Origin: RGIG8745 sp045576655
GTDB lineage: Bacteria > Bacteroidota > Bacteroidia > Bacteroidales > Bacteroidaceae
NCBI GenBank assembly: GCA_045576655.1
Contig: JAZNGW010000022.1
Coordinates: 1 to 64,000, forward strand
DNA length: 64,000 nucleotides
Direction: 5' to 3'
Within the stretch, counting starts at the first letter, position 1. Every line of letters starts with the position of its first letter. Shown here piece by piece: positions 18,448-26,724 of the stretch. A program made the translations under genes and the position numbers. The notes beneath the pieces are model-generated. The model did not search any database and was not told the DNA's origin. It saw nothing but the letters and a program-made list of their open reading frames with translations.

Positions 18448-19004
18448 ATGAACTCTTTAATTGCGGCAAGGGTTTCTTCTACCGCTTTCTCAAGGTCGTC
18501 GTTGATGATTACCTTGTCGAACTTAGGTGCGAAGCTGAGTTCGTATTCTGCTCGTGCTATGCGCTGCTCTATGACTTCGGGGGCGTCGGTTGCTCGGCCT
18601 ACAAGGCGTGAGCGGAGAGCTTCGATGCTTGGCGGCAGGATGAAGATGCTCATGGCGCGGTTGCCGTAGTGCTCTTTGATGCGGCATCCGCCGTGGACAT
18701 CAACGTCGAAGACGACGTTTTCGCCGTTTTGCAACTGGGTGTCGACCTGCGACTTCAGTGTGCCGTAGTAGCGGTCGGTATAGACTTCTTCGTATTCGAG
18801 GAACTCGTCTGCTTCAATTCGCTGGCGAAACTCTTCGGGGCTGAGGAAGAAGTATTCCACTCCGTGCTGCTCCTGTCCGCGAGGCGGACGGCTTGTTGCC
18901 GAGATGGAGAAATGCAGGTTTAGTTCGGGGTGCTTCATCAGTCTGTTGATGATGGTTGATTTGCCACTTCCTGATGGCGCTGAGAATATTAGTAGTTTTG
19001 ACAT
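18438..19004 (-). CDS. gmk: guanylate kinase
   Basis: A 188-residue guanylate kinase that phosphorylates GMP to GDP. The P-loop SAPSGSGKST is at residues 8-17. The GMP-binding residues occur in SATSRPPRGQEQHGVEYFF and EYEEVYTDRYYGTL, and the VVFDVDVHGG segment is typical. It lies in the yicC-gmk-nadD minus-strand cluster, a conserved order in Bacteroidetes. Length is normal. Confidence 0.95.
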   Translation of the reverse strand: MSKLLIFSAPSGSGKSTIINRLMKHPELNLHFSISATSRPPRGQEQHGVEYFFLSPEEFRQRIEADEFLEYEEVYTDRYYGTLKSQVDTQLQNGENVVFDVDVHGGCRIKEHYGNRAMSIFILPPSIEALRSRLVGRATDAPEVIEQRIARAEYELSFAPKFDKVIINDDLEKAVEETLAAIKEFISL

Positions 19005-19023
19005 GAGTTTTGGTTTTTTTGAA

Positions 19024-19083
19024 AGGTCTTTAGGGTCTTTAAGGCTTTAGGGAATCTTTCCCGTTATGGTTCCCGTTCCCGTT
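19024..19083. repeat. 9-bp / 6-bp period tract between gmk and yicC
   Basis: Units AGGTCTTTA, GGGTCTTTA, AGGCTTTAG and GGAATCTTT are followed by three CCCGTT steps that run into the yicC stop codon. It is similar in style to the 18403 tract, one gene away in the same operon. Confidence 0.5.
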
Positions 19084-19957
19084 AGAGGACGTTGAGTACC
19101 TGCTCCTTTATCTGTTCAAGCTCGTCTTTCATCTGCACGACGATGTTCTGCATTTCTGCCTGGTTGCTCTTGCTGCCGGTGGTGTTGATTTCTCGTCCCA
19201 TTTCCTGTGCGATGAATCCGAGTTTCTTGCCCTGTCCGTGACCTTCGTTCATTGTGTCGATGAAGTATTTGAGATGGTTGGTGAGGCGTTGTTTCTCCTC
19301 GTTGATATCGAGTTTTTCGATGTAGTAGATCATCTCCTGCTCCAGGCGGTTCTTGTCGTAGTCGACCGATACGGTCTTTTCGAGCGCCTCGGTTATGCGC
19401 TGGCGTATTTTATCGGTTCTTTCCTGTTCGTATGGTTCGATGCTCTTAAGCAGATTGCCTATGTTCTGAATGTTTTGTGCAAATTTCTTTGCCAGCGCCT
19501 CGCCTTCCTGTTTGCGGAAGTCGATGAATTTGTCTATAGCTTCCTGTATGGCTGTTTTTGCTACAGCCCATTCCTCTTCGCTTAGTTCTTCCACTTCAGT
19601 CTTGGAGAGCACGTCGGGCATGTGCATGAGCATGGGCAACCAATTTTCCGGTTCGGGAATGCCGGTTTCTTCAGTGATATTTTTCAGTTGCTTGTAGTAT
19701 TCAACTACGAGCGCTTTGTTTACCGGTGTGGCGGTTTGTGCCTCGTCCTTCTCGCACCAGATGTTGAAGTCGACTTTGCCGCGCTCCACTTGCGATGCTA
19801 TTATCTGGCGGATTTCCATCTCCTTTTCACGGTATATCGGAGCAATTCTTGTGGATAGGTCGAGGGCTTTGCTATTGAGCGACTTTATTTCGGCATGTAT
19901 TTTCTTTCCGTTGTATACGGCTGTGCTTTTGCCGTATCCTGTCATTGAAAGTATCAT
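19082..19957 (-). CDS. YicC family endoribonuclease
   Basis: A 291-residue YicC/YloC-type protein. I start it at MILSMTGYGKS, the conserved N-terminus of the family; an ATG eleven codons earlier would add unrelated sequence. The C-terminal DUF1732-type block is clear: ENRLEQEMIYYIEKLDI-like text (here DKNRLEQEMIYYIEKLDINE), then HLKYFIDTM and GKKLGFIAQEMGREINT. YicC proteins are endoribonucleases implicated in RNA turnover. First gene of the cluster with gmk and nadD; a minus-strand -7 box lies at 19988. Confidence 0.9.
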   Translation of the reverse strand: MILSMTGYGKSTAVYNGKKIHAEIKSLNSKALDLSTRIAPIYREKEMEIRQIIASQVERGKVDFNIWCEKDEAQTATPVNKALVVEYYKQLKNITEETGIPEPENWLPMLMHMPDVLSKTEVEELSEEEWAVAKTAIQEAIDKFIDFRKQEGEALAKKFAQNIQNIGNLLKSIEPYEQERTDKIRQRITEALEKTVSVDYDKNRLEQEMIYYIEKLDINEEKQRLTNHLKYFIDTMNEGHGQGKKLGFIAQEMGREINTTGSKSNQAEMQNIVVQMKDELEQIKEQVLNVL

Positions 19958-19987
19958 TCTGATTGTTTTTGGGTTATTAAATTTCTG

Positions 19988-19995
19988 CAAAAATA
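19988..19995 (-). promoter_or_regulatory. -7 element of the yicC-gmk-nadD cluster
   Basis: Minus-strand TATTTTTG, 31 bases upstream of the yicC start. The upstream TTTG box is not obvious. Confidence 0.45.
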
Positions 19996-20363
19996 GTGCT
20001 TTTCCTCATAATAGGAGAAGTTTTGTATTCAAACCTTCAAAAAAAGTAAGTTGTAATTTGTTTCTCTGCGCTAAGTGCTTGCGAAAAATACCAGAGAGGT
20101 TTCTGCAAAAGTTTGAGCGTGTTTTTGTAGAGAAGTGCAGAGGGGTAGCATTATTGTGGCTCATATTGTACGAGAGGGAACCTGTTCTAATGGTCGTGGC
20201 GGATGTGTGTTTTGCCTGTGTTGTACGCAAACTGCGGACGAGGGATTGTTCTAAAGGTCGAATATCGGGCGCTTTGCTCTGTTTGAAATCTTAATATCTT
20301 TTAAAAGTGTGCAAAATACAACATTTGAGTGTTTATTTATTTTATTGCACCGAACGTTTTGCG
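19996..20363. other. intergenic region, no gene seen
   Basis: About 370 bases between the yicC promoter and the efflux-operon promoter. Plus-strand frames run through it from antisense yicC, but they carry no recognisable domain. No tRNA and no strong hairpin were noticed. Confidence 0.5.
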
Positions 20364-20371
20364 TAAATTTG
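20364..20371 (+). promoter_or_regulatory. -7 element of the RND efflux operon
   Basis: TAAATTTG, followed by GCAC, two bases and GATTTA, mirrors the ompA promoter at 7113. The upstream box is weak (TTG at 20345 is too close). The leader to the tolC-like start is about 105 bases. Confidence 0.5.
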
Positions 20372-20400
20372 CACCCGATTTAAAGTGCATACTATGCTTG

Positions 20401-20442
20401 CCTCCCCAAAAATGTATGTGTTCGCACACTGCATGGGGCAGG
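20401..20442 (+). promoter_or_regulatory. structured leader hairpin with TTCG loop
   Basis: Arms CC-CCCC (20401-20407) and GGGG-GG (20435-20442) enclose ATG/CAT and TGTG/CACA steps closing on a TTCG tetraloop at about 20421. It lies inside the predicted mRNA leader of the efflux operon, 40 bases before the start codon. It is not followed by a T-run, so it is not an ordinary terminator. Confidence 0.45.
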
Positions 20443-20481
20443 ATGATAAGGAAATGTAAGTAATAATTAAATATTTTAGAC

Positions 20482-21822
20482 GTGAAGATTAAAGGTAAAA
20501 AAATGTTGATGTTCATTGCTGCAGCGGTGTTTGCTGGTGGTATGAACGCTCAGGATGCCAATTCTCCGTTGGCAACGATGGATGTGACTCTTCAGCGCGC
20601 TATCGAGATTGCTTTGGCTGAGAACCCTACAATCAAGGTGGCAGAGAAAGAAATTGAAATTAAGAAAGTGGCAGATCAAGAAGCTTGGCAGAACCTCTTG
20701 CCGGATGTGTCTGTGAATCTCAGTCTTCAGCATACGTTGCTGGCTGCAGAAATGAAGCTGAATGGTATGACTTTTAAGATGGGACGTGACGGTGTTAATA
20801 CTGCTGCGGGTATGGCAACTCTGAATTTGCCTCTTTTCGCTCCAGCGGTGTATCAGGCAATGAAACTGACCAAGGAGGATGTGAAGCTTGCTCAGGAAAA
20901 GGCGCGTTCTTCAAAACTCGATCTTGTCAACCAAGTGACTAAGGCATATTATCAAGTGCTCCTCGCTCAGGACAGCTACAACGTGATTGAGCAGAGCTAT
21001 AAAATAAGCAAAGAAAACTTCGACGTAGTTAACGCTAAGTTCGGACAGGGACGCGTGAGCGAGTATGATAAAATCAGCGCCGAGGTGCAGATGAGAGGCC
21101 TTAGCTCGAGCCTTGTTTCCGCTAAAGCAGGACTTTCTAACGCCAAGTTGCAGTTGAAGGTGCTGATGGGTGTCACTGCCAACGTTGACTTGAATGTTAA
21201 TGATAAGTTGCAGAACTACGAAAACGACCTTAAATTGGTCGAGCTTGAGTCTGCCGACAGCGAACTTGCAAACAATACGGCGCTTCGCCAGTTAGATCTG
21301 AACGAGCGTATGCTTGAGCGTAACTTGAAAATGCAGCGTACGAACTTCATGCCTACAGTGGCGTTCCAGCTTACAGGACAGTATCAGTCGCTCTACAATG
21401 ATTCATGGAATGTGTTTGACTATCCGTGGTCACCGAGTGCGTCTATGTCTTTCGTAGTAAATATACCGCTGTTCAAGGCAAGCAACTTCACAAAGCTCAA
21501 GACTTCAAAGTTGCAGATTGCTCAGCTTCAGGACACACGTGTGAACACTCAGCGCCAGCTCAGCATGGCAGTGAAAGTCTACAAGGATAATATGGCTTCA
21601 AGCATGGCGCAGGTGAACAGTAACAGAGAGGCTGTGGTACAGGCCGACAAGGCTGTAGCTATCGCATCAAAGCGTTATGAGGTAGGACGTGGCACTATCC
21701 TTGAACTCAACCAGAGCGAGGTGTCGCTTACTCAGGCGCAGCTTACTTACAACCAGTCAATCTATGATTACTTGACTAACAAGGCTGATTTCGAATATAC
21801 GCTCGGCCGTGAGAACTTCTGA
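20482..21822 (+). CDS. TolC family outer-membrane efflux protein
   Basis: A 446-residue outer-membrane channel. The start is GTG at 20482, giving a basic N-region (KIKGKK) before the hydrophobic signal core; an ATG seven codons later is the alternative. The mature protein shows the two repeated outer-membrane-factor units of helices and strands (LQRAIEIALAENPTIKVAE ... YYQVLLAQDSYNVIEQSY, then LRQLDLNERMLERNLKMQR ... GRGTILELNQSEVSLTQAQL). It forms the exit duct for the adaptor and RND pump encoded directly downstream. First gene of the operon; exporter substrate unknown. Confidence 0.92.
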   Translation: MKIKGKKMLMFIAAAVFAGGMNAQDANSPLATMDVTLQRAIEIALAENPTIKVAEKEIEIKKVADQEAWQNLLPDVSVNLSLQHTLLAAEMKLNGMTFKMGRDGVNTAAGMATLNLPLFAPAVYQAMKLTKEDVKLAQEKARSSKLDLVNQVTKAYYQVLLAQDSYNVIEQSYKISKENFDVVNAKFGQGRVSEYDKISAEVQMRGLSSSLVSAKAGLSNAKLQLKVLMGVTANVDLNVNDKLQNYENDLKLVELESADSELANNTALRQLDLNERMLERNLKMQRTNFMPTVAFQLTGQYQSLYNDSWNVFDYPWSPSASMSFVVNIPLFKASNFTKLKTSKLQIAQLQDTRVNTQRQLSMAVKVYKDNMASSMAQVNSNREAVVQADKAVAIASKRYEVGRGTILELNQSEVSLTQAQLTYNQSIYDYLTNKADFEYTLGRENF

Positions 21823-21852
21823 TAAAATAAGAAATTAAAATAAGATAGAAAT

Positions 21853-22881
21853 ATGAAAAAACAGATTCAGATTGCATCCCTTGCTTTTGCGGCAATGATA
21901 TTTGCTTCTTGCGGTGGGGATAAGAGTGCGGAAAATGCTGCTACAGTAAATCCTGCAGATGAAAAACCAGAGGTAAAGGTCGAGAAGGTTTCAATGCATA
22001 GTGTGCCTCAGACTGAAACATATACAGCAACGATAGAGAGCGACGTGAAGAACAATATCGCTCCTAACACTCCTTACCGTATTGAACGCGTGCTAGTTGA
22101 CGTGGGCGACAATGTTCGCAAGGGCCAGGTACTTGTAACTCTCGACGCTTCAAGCCTTAAGCAGTTGAAGATGCAGATTGAGCATCAGAAGTTGGAGTTT
22201 AAGCGTACTGACGAACTCTACAAGGTGGGTGGCGCTTCAAAGGCTGAATGGGACAACGCAAAGCTTCAGCTCGACATCATGGAGACGCAGCTCAAGCAGA
22301 TGACTGAAAATATCCAGCTCGTGAGCCCAATCAACGGTGTTGTGACTGCTCGCAACTATGACGACGGCGATATGTACGGAAGCGGCGGACCTGTTTTGAC
22401 TATTGAACAGCTCAATCCAGTAGAACTCGTAATCAATGTGTCTGAAACTTATTTCAGCCAGATGGTGAAAGGCATGTCTGTTGATGTTACTCTTGATGCT
22501 TACGAAGGAGAAACTTTCTCTGGAAAAGTTTCAACAGTATATCCTACTATCGACAAGCAGACTCATACATTTCCTGTTGAGGTGACTATCGCAAACCCAA
22601 GCAATAAGGTTCGTCCAGGAATGTTCGCTCGTGCGACAGTTAATTTTGGCGATGTACAGCATGTTGTTGTTCCAGACATGGCCGTTGTAAAACAGATCGG
22701 CTCAGGCGACCGTTTCGTATATGTGTACAAGGACGGCAAGGTATCGTACAACAAAGTGCAGATAGGCCGTCATATGGGCGAATATTATGAAATTATCAGT
22801 GGTATTGAACCAGGGTCAGAAGTTGTTGTTGCTGGTCAAACACGTCTTGCAGATGGTCGTGAAGTGACTGTTGTGAAATAA
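21853..22881 (+). CDS. RND efflux periplasmic adaptor (MFP) lipoprotein
   Basis: A 342-residue membrane-fusion protein. The N-terminus QIASLAFAAMIFASC ends in lipobox FASC, so it is probably anchored by lipid. It has a barrel-sandwich half (VGDNVRKGQVLVTLDASSL), a short helical hairpin (QIEHQKLEFKRTDELYKVGG), the second half (LVSPINGVVTARNYDDGD) and the beta-barrel and membrane-proximal domains (HTFPVEVTIANPSNKVRPGM). It bridges the RND pump and the TolC-like channel. Spacing is 30 bases from the upstream gene and 33 to the pump gene. Confidence 0.93.
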   Translation: MKKQIQIASLAFAAMIFASCGGDKSAENAATVNPADEKPEVKVEKVSMHSVPQTETYTATIESDVKNNIAPNTPYRIERVLVDVGDNVRKGQVLVTLDASSLKQLKMQIEHQKLEFKRTDELYKVGGASKAEWDNAKLQLDIMETQLKQMTENIQLVSPINGVVTARNYDDGDMYGSGGPVLTIEQLNPVELVINVSETYFSQMVKGMSVDVTLDAYEGETFSGKVSTVYPTIDKQTHTFPVEVTIANPSNKVRPGMFARATVNFGDVQHVVVPDMAVVKQIGSGDRFVYVYKDGKVSYNKVQIGRHMGEYYEIISGIEPGSEVVVAGQTRLADGREVTVVK

Positions 22882-22914
22882 AGCAAAGACTTTAATCTTA
22901 AAGAATTAGTAAAC

Positions 22915-25900
22915 ATGAGTATATACGAAGGAGCGGTCAAAAGACCGATAATGACAAGCCTGGCATTTCTTGCTATAATGATTTTTGGCTTGTTCTCATT
23001 AATGAAACTTCCGATTGACTTGATTCCAGATATCGACACTAACACCATTATGGTTATGACATATTATAATGGTGCCTCTGCCGATGATATTGAGAACAAC
23101 GTCACTCGTCCGCTTGAAAACACGCTCAACTCAGTGGAGCATTTGAAGCACATAACTTCCAATTCAAAGGAAAATGTGTCAATTGTGACGCTCGAGTTTG
23201 AATATGGACATGATATTGACGCTTTGACGAATGATGTGCGCGACAAACTTGACATGGTTAGTAACTCTCTTCCTGATGAGGCTCAGACACCAATTCTGTT
23301 TAAGTTCTCCGCTGACATGATTCCAATCCTCATGCTTTCTGTTGAAGCGGAGGAAAGTCGCCAGGCTCTATATAAGATTCTTGATGATAATGTGGCAAAT
23401 CCGTTGGCTCGTGTTGATGGTGTGGGTACCGTGTCTATTGCAGGTGCGCCGCAACGAGAAATCAACATATACCTCAATCCGCAGCAGATGGAGGCTTACA
23501 ATCTCAGCCCTGCACAGATTAGCTCGGCTATTGCAGCAGAGAATAGAAATGTTACGGGCGGTGCTATAGATATAGGTTCTAATACATATACGGTTCGTGC
23601 AGAAGGGGAGTTTGACGATCCACAGGAGATGCTTGGCATAATTGTCGGTTCACACAACGGGGCTAATGTCCATCTGCGTGATGTTGCACGTATTGTCGAC
23701 AATGTTGAGGAACGAGCACAAAAGACCTTTACCAACGGCACTCAGGGAGCAATGATTATTGTGCAGAAGCAGAGTGGTGCAAATTCTGTGCAGATTGCTA
23801 ATAAGGTGAAGGATATGTTGCCGGAGTTTCAGAAGACGCTTCCGCCAGATGTGAAGTTGGGTATCATTGTTGATACGTCTGATAATATCAAGAACACCAT
23901 CAACTCGTTGACGGAAACCATCATGTATGCGATGTTGTTCGTTGTAATCGTGGTGTTTGCCTTCTTGGGACGCTGGCGTGCAACAGTCATCATTGCGGTT
24001 ACGATTCCGATGTCGCTCATCGCTTCGTTCATCTACCTTTATGCTACAGGTAGTTCGTTGAATATGATTTCGCTTTCGTGTCTCTCAATTGCGATCGGTT
24101 CCGTTGTGGACGACGCCATTGTGGTACTTGAAAACGTAACTACACATATTGAACGTGGTTCTTCGCCTAAACAGGCTGCAATACACGCCACAAATGAGGT
24201 TGCTATTTCGGTTATTGCATCAACACTGACAATGCTTGCCGTGTTCTTCCCTCTTACTATGGTGACAGGTATGACGGGAGTGCTCTTTAAGGAGCTGGGT
24301 TGGATGATGTGTATCATTATGACTGTGTCTACAGTTTCAGCGCTCTCGTTCACTCCGATGCTTTGTTCTCAGATGCTTCGTCTGCAAAAGAAGCAGAGCA
24401 AGATGTTCAAAACTCTCTATGGACCAGTTCAGCGTTGGCTCGACAAACTTGATGTTTGGTATGAGAAACGAATCAATTGGGCTGTGCGACACCGTTGGAC
24501 AATTATTACAGGTTGCGTAGTCTTCTTTGTAGCGTCAATAGTACTCGCAGGAGTTGTTGGAATAAAGGCTGACTTCTTCCCTGCAAACGACAGTGGCCGT
24601 GTTAGTGCAACTCTTGAACTTCCTATTGGTACCCGTGTGGAAAAGGCTGAGGTTATTGCAAAAAAACTTTCAGACACTTGGCGTGAACGTTATGGCCATA
24701 TCTTGAGGGCTTGCAACTTTACGATTGGTCAGGCTGGTGATGACAATACCTTCGCGTCGTTACAAAGCAACGGTTCTCATATCATTTCGTTTAATATAAA
24801 CTTGGTTCCGTCTGACCAGCGTGAGGAGGGACTTGCGCAGATTTGTGACGAAATGCGTGAAGACTGTAAGGCTATTCCGGAGCTGGCGAAATATAACGTA
24901 CTCCTCGGTGGAGGTGGCGGTGGAATGGGCGGACAGAGCACTGCCTCATTCGAGATTTATGGATATGACATGGATGTCACTAATGACATAGCTAATGAAC
25001 TGGCTTCAAAACTTCGTGAAAACTCAATGGTGGGCCAGGTAAATATTTCTCGTTCAGACGACCAGCCATCGCTTGTTATCAATTTCGACCGTGACAAACT
25101 GGCTCAGCAGGGACTTGGTCTTTCTACGGCAGCGGGTAGCGTAAGGAATCTTATAACAGGTAGTCTGATGTCTTACTATCGTGAGGATGGTGAGGAGTAT
25201 GACATAAAGGTGCGCTATGAGGTGGCAGGCCGCGAATCAATTGAGGATATAGAAAATATGCTTATCCCTAACGGTATGGGTAAGAATATTAAGGTGCGCG
25301 ACATCGCTACAGTTGAGGAATCAACTATCCCTCCGACTATCGAACGTAAGGACCGCCAGCGTATTGTTACGGTTGATGCTGTACTTAAGGATGGTTATGC
25401 TCTTTCTGACGGAGTGGAAGCTGGTCGTGACATCTATGAGAAGATGGATCTTCCAAGCGGTGTGAATATTCAAGTGTCCGGAACATACGAGGACCAGCAG
25501 GATAGTAACCGCGACCTTGGAACTTTGGGTATCTTGATTATTATCCTCGTGTTTATCGTTATGGCCGCACAGTTCGAGTCAATGACATATCCGTTCATTA
25601 TCATGATCTCTGTTCCGTTTGCTTTGTCGGGTATCATCATAGCCCTCTGCTCAACAGGTACATCTATGAACATTATGTCGATGCTGGGAGGTATCATGCT
25701 GTTAGGTATCGTTGTGAAGAATGGTATCGTGCTTATTGATTACACGCAGTTGTTGCGCGAACGCGGATTAAGCCTCGTACAGAGTGCGGTTCTTGCAGCA
25801 AGAAGCCGTCTCCGCCCAATCCTCATGACTACGCTTACAACTATTCTCGGTATGGTGCCTATGGCTGTGAGCCAGGGTGTGGGTGCTGAGATGTGGCGTC

Positions 25901-26097
25901 CTCTTGGTATTTCGGTTATCGGCGGTTTGACAATTTCAACTATTCTTACTCTTATTTATGTACCATCAATGTTCTGTATATTTGGAGCAGTTGGTATCAA
26001 GAGACAGCGTAAGAATTTGCGTGAAAAGCGTGAACTTGATGCTTACTGGAAAGAGAATGCCCAGAAGGAGCTGAAGTTTATAGCTGAAGATGAATAA
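22915..26097 (+). CDS. RND family multidrug efflux permease (AcrB/HAE1 type)
   Basis: A 1060-residue inner-membrane proton-driven exporter. Two homologous halves each show a first helix, a large periplasmic loop and a helix bundle. VKRPIMTSLAFLAIMIFGLF is TM1. GSVVDDAIVVLENV in TM4 holds the paired aspartates of the proton relay. The second-half counterpart GIVVKNGIVLIDYTQLLRER has the usual lysine. The run GGGGGGMGGQ near 665 is a glycine-rich loop in the second periplasmic domain. Length is typical of HAE-type pumps. Substrate class (drug, bile acid, other) cannot be read by eye. No local TetR or AraC regulator is present. Confidence 0.94.
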   Translation: MSIYEGAVKRPIMTSLAFLAIMIFGLFSLMKLPIDLIPDIDTNTIMVMTYYNGASADDIENNVTRPLENTLNSVEHLKHITSNSKENVSIVTLEFEYGHDIDALTNDVRDKLDMVSNSLPDEAQTPILFKFSADMIPILMLSVEAEESRQALYKILDDNVANPLARVDGVGTVSIAGAPQREINIYLNPQQMEAYNLSPAQISSAIAAENRNVTGGAIDIGSNTYTVRAEGEFDDPQEMLGIIVGSHNGANVHLRDVARIVDNVEERAQKTFTNGTQGAMIIVQKQSGANSVQIANKVKDMLPEFQKTLPPDVKLGIIVDTSDNIKNTINSLTETIMYAMLFVVIVVFAFLGRWRATVIIAVTIPMSLIASFIYLYATGSSLNMISLSCLSIAIGSVVDDAIVVLENVTTHIERGSSPKQAAIHATNEVAISVIASTLTMLAVFFPLTMVTGMTGVLFKELGWMMCIIMTVSTVSALSFTPMLCSQMLRLQKKQSKMFKTLYGPVQRWLDKLDVWYEKRINWAVRHRWTIITGCVVFFVASIVLAGVVGIKADFFPANDSGRVSATLELPIGTRVEKAEVIAKKLSDTWRERYGHILRACNFTIGQAGDDNTFASLQSNGSHIISFNINLVPSDQREEGLAQICDEMREDCKAIPELAKYNVLLGGGGGGMGGQSTASFEIYGYDMDVTNDIANELASKLRENSMVGQVNISRSDDQPSLVINFDRDKLAQQGLGLSTAAGSVRNLITGSLMSYYREDGEEYDIKVRYEVAGRESIEDIENMLIPNGMGKNIKVRDIATVEESTIPPTIERKDRQRIVTVDAVLKDGYALSDGVEAGRDIYEKMDLPSGVNIQVSGTYEDQQDSNRDLGTLGILIIILVFIVMAAQFESMTYPFIIMISVPFALSGIIIALCSTGTSMNIMSMLGGIMLLGIVVKNGIVLIDYTQLLRERGLSLVQSAVLAARSRLRPILMTTLTTILGMVPMAVSQGVGAEMWRPLGISVIGGLTISTILTLIYVPSMFCIFGAVGIKRQRKNLREKRELDAYWKENAQKELKFIAEDE

Positions 26098-26160
26098 CCA
26101 AGAATAATAGGTGGAGGATTTGGGCTTGAGCCTGTGACTTCAGGACCAGATTCCTCCTAC

Positions 26161-26248
26161 TTACAAACTCAAGAACTTGTAGACACAAGGACTTGCAGGT
26201 TCAGCAACTTACAATCTTAAGAACTTAAAAACTCAAGAACTTAATCGT
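26161..26248 (+). repeat. octanucleotide-period tract ending at a start codon
   Basis: Eleven consecutive 8-base steps, for example TTACAAAC, TCAAGAAC, TTACAATC, TTAAGAAC, TTAAAAAC, TCAAGAAC. The last one ends exactly where the ATG of the PII-like gene begins (26249). Its consensus resembles the tracts at 31371, 33212 and 37582. Confidence 0.75.
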
Positions 26249-26542
26249 ATGAAATGTGTAATGATATCTTTTGACCAGGCGTCGCACGATGCTGTAATCG
26301 AGGCTCTTGACCGTTCCAACTGCCGTGGTTACACTATGATGGAGCAGACTCAGGGGCGCGGTAGCAAAAAGGGTGAACCGCATCTCGGAAGTCATGCCTG
26401 GCCGTCAATGAACTCCACAATATTTACTGTTGTTGAGGATAATCAGGTTGAACCGCTACTTGAGCGTCTTCACACAATCGATACAGATAGTGAAATGCTC
26501 GGACTTCGCGCTTTCGTGTGGGCTGTAGAGAAGAGCATTTGA
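26249..26542 (+). CDS. small PII-like / ferredoxin-fold protein
   Basis: A 97-residue soluble protein (MKCVMISFDQASHDAVIEAL ... IFTVVEDNQVEPLLERLHTI). The beta-alpha-beta rhythm and the final RAFVWAVEKSI strand resemble the PII/CutA-like ferredoxin fold, including small PII-like proteins encoded next to heavy-metal RND pumps (DUF3240-type). It follows the RND pump gene by 151 bases on the same strand and may be co-transcribed. A regulatory or metal-sensing role is possible, but no ligand residues can be assigned. GRGSKKGEPHLGSHAWPS (about 45-62) is a likely flexible T-loop-like segment. Confidence 0.65.
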   Translation: MKCVMISFDQASHDAVIEALDRSNCRGYTMMEQTQGRGSKKGEPHLGSHAWPSMNSTIFTVVEDNQVEPLLERLHTIDTDSEMLGLRAFVWAVEKSI

Positions 26543-26625
26543 AATATTTGATTGAAGCAGATATTCGCAACTGTAAAAGTCTGCATTTAAATAGATAGTC
26601 TATTCACCTAAACCTAAGTTGCGAA

Positions 26626-26665
26626 AGAAGGGATCGCGTCATGACGCGGTCCCTTCTGTTTTTTT
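26626..26665 (+). terminator. intrinsic terminator after the efflux operon
   Basis: A long hairpin, AGAAGGGATCGCGTC with GACGCGGTCCCTTCT around an AT loop, followed by a T-run (26659-26665). It lies between convergent genes. Confidence 0.92.
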
Positions 26666-26724
26666 GTGTGGAGGTTTATGCGATAAGTCTGTTGGGCAGA
26701 TTTAGGTAGTATGCCGTGAAGCGT

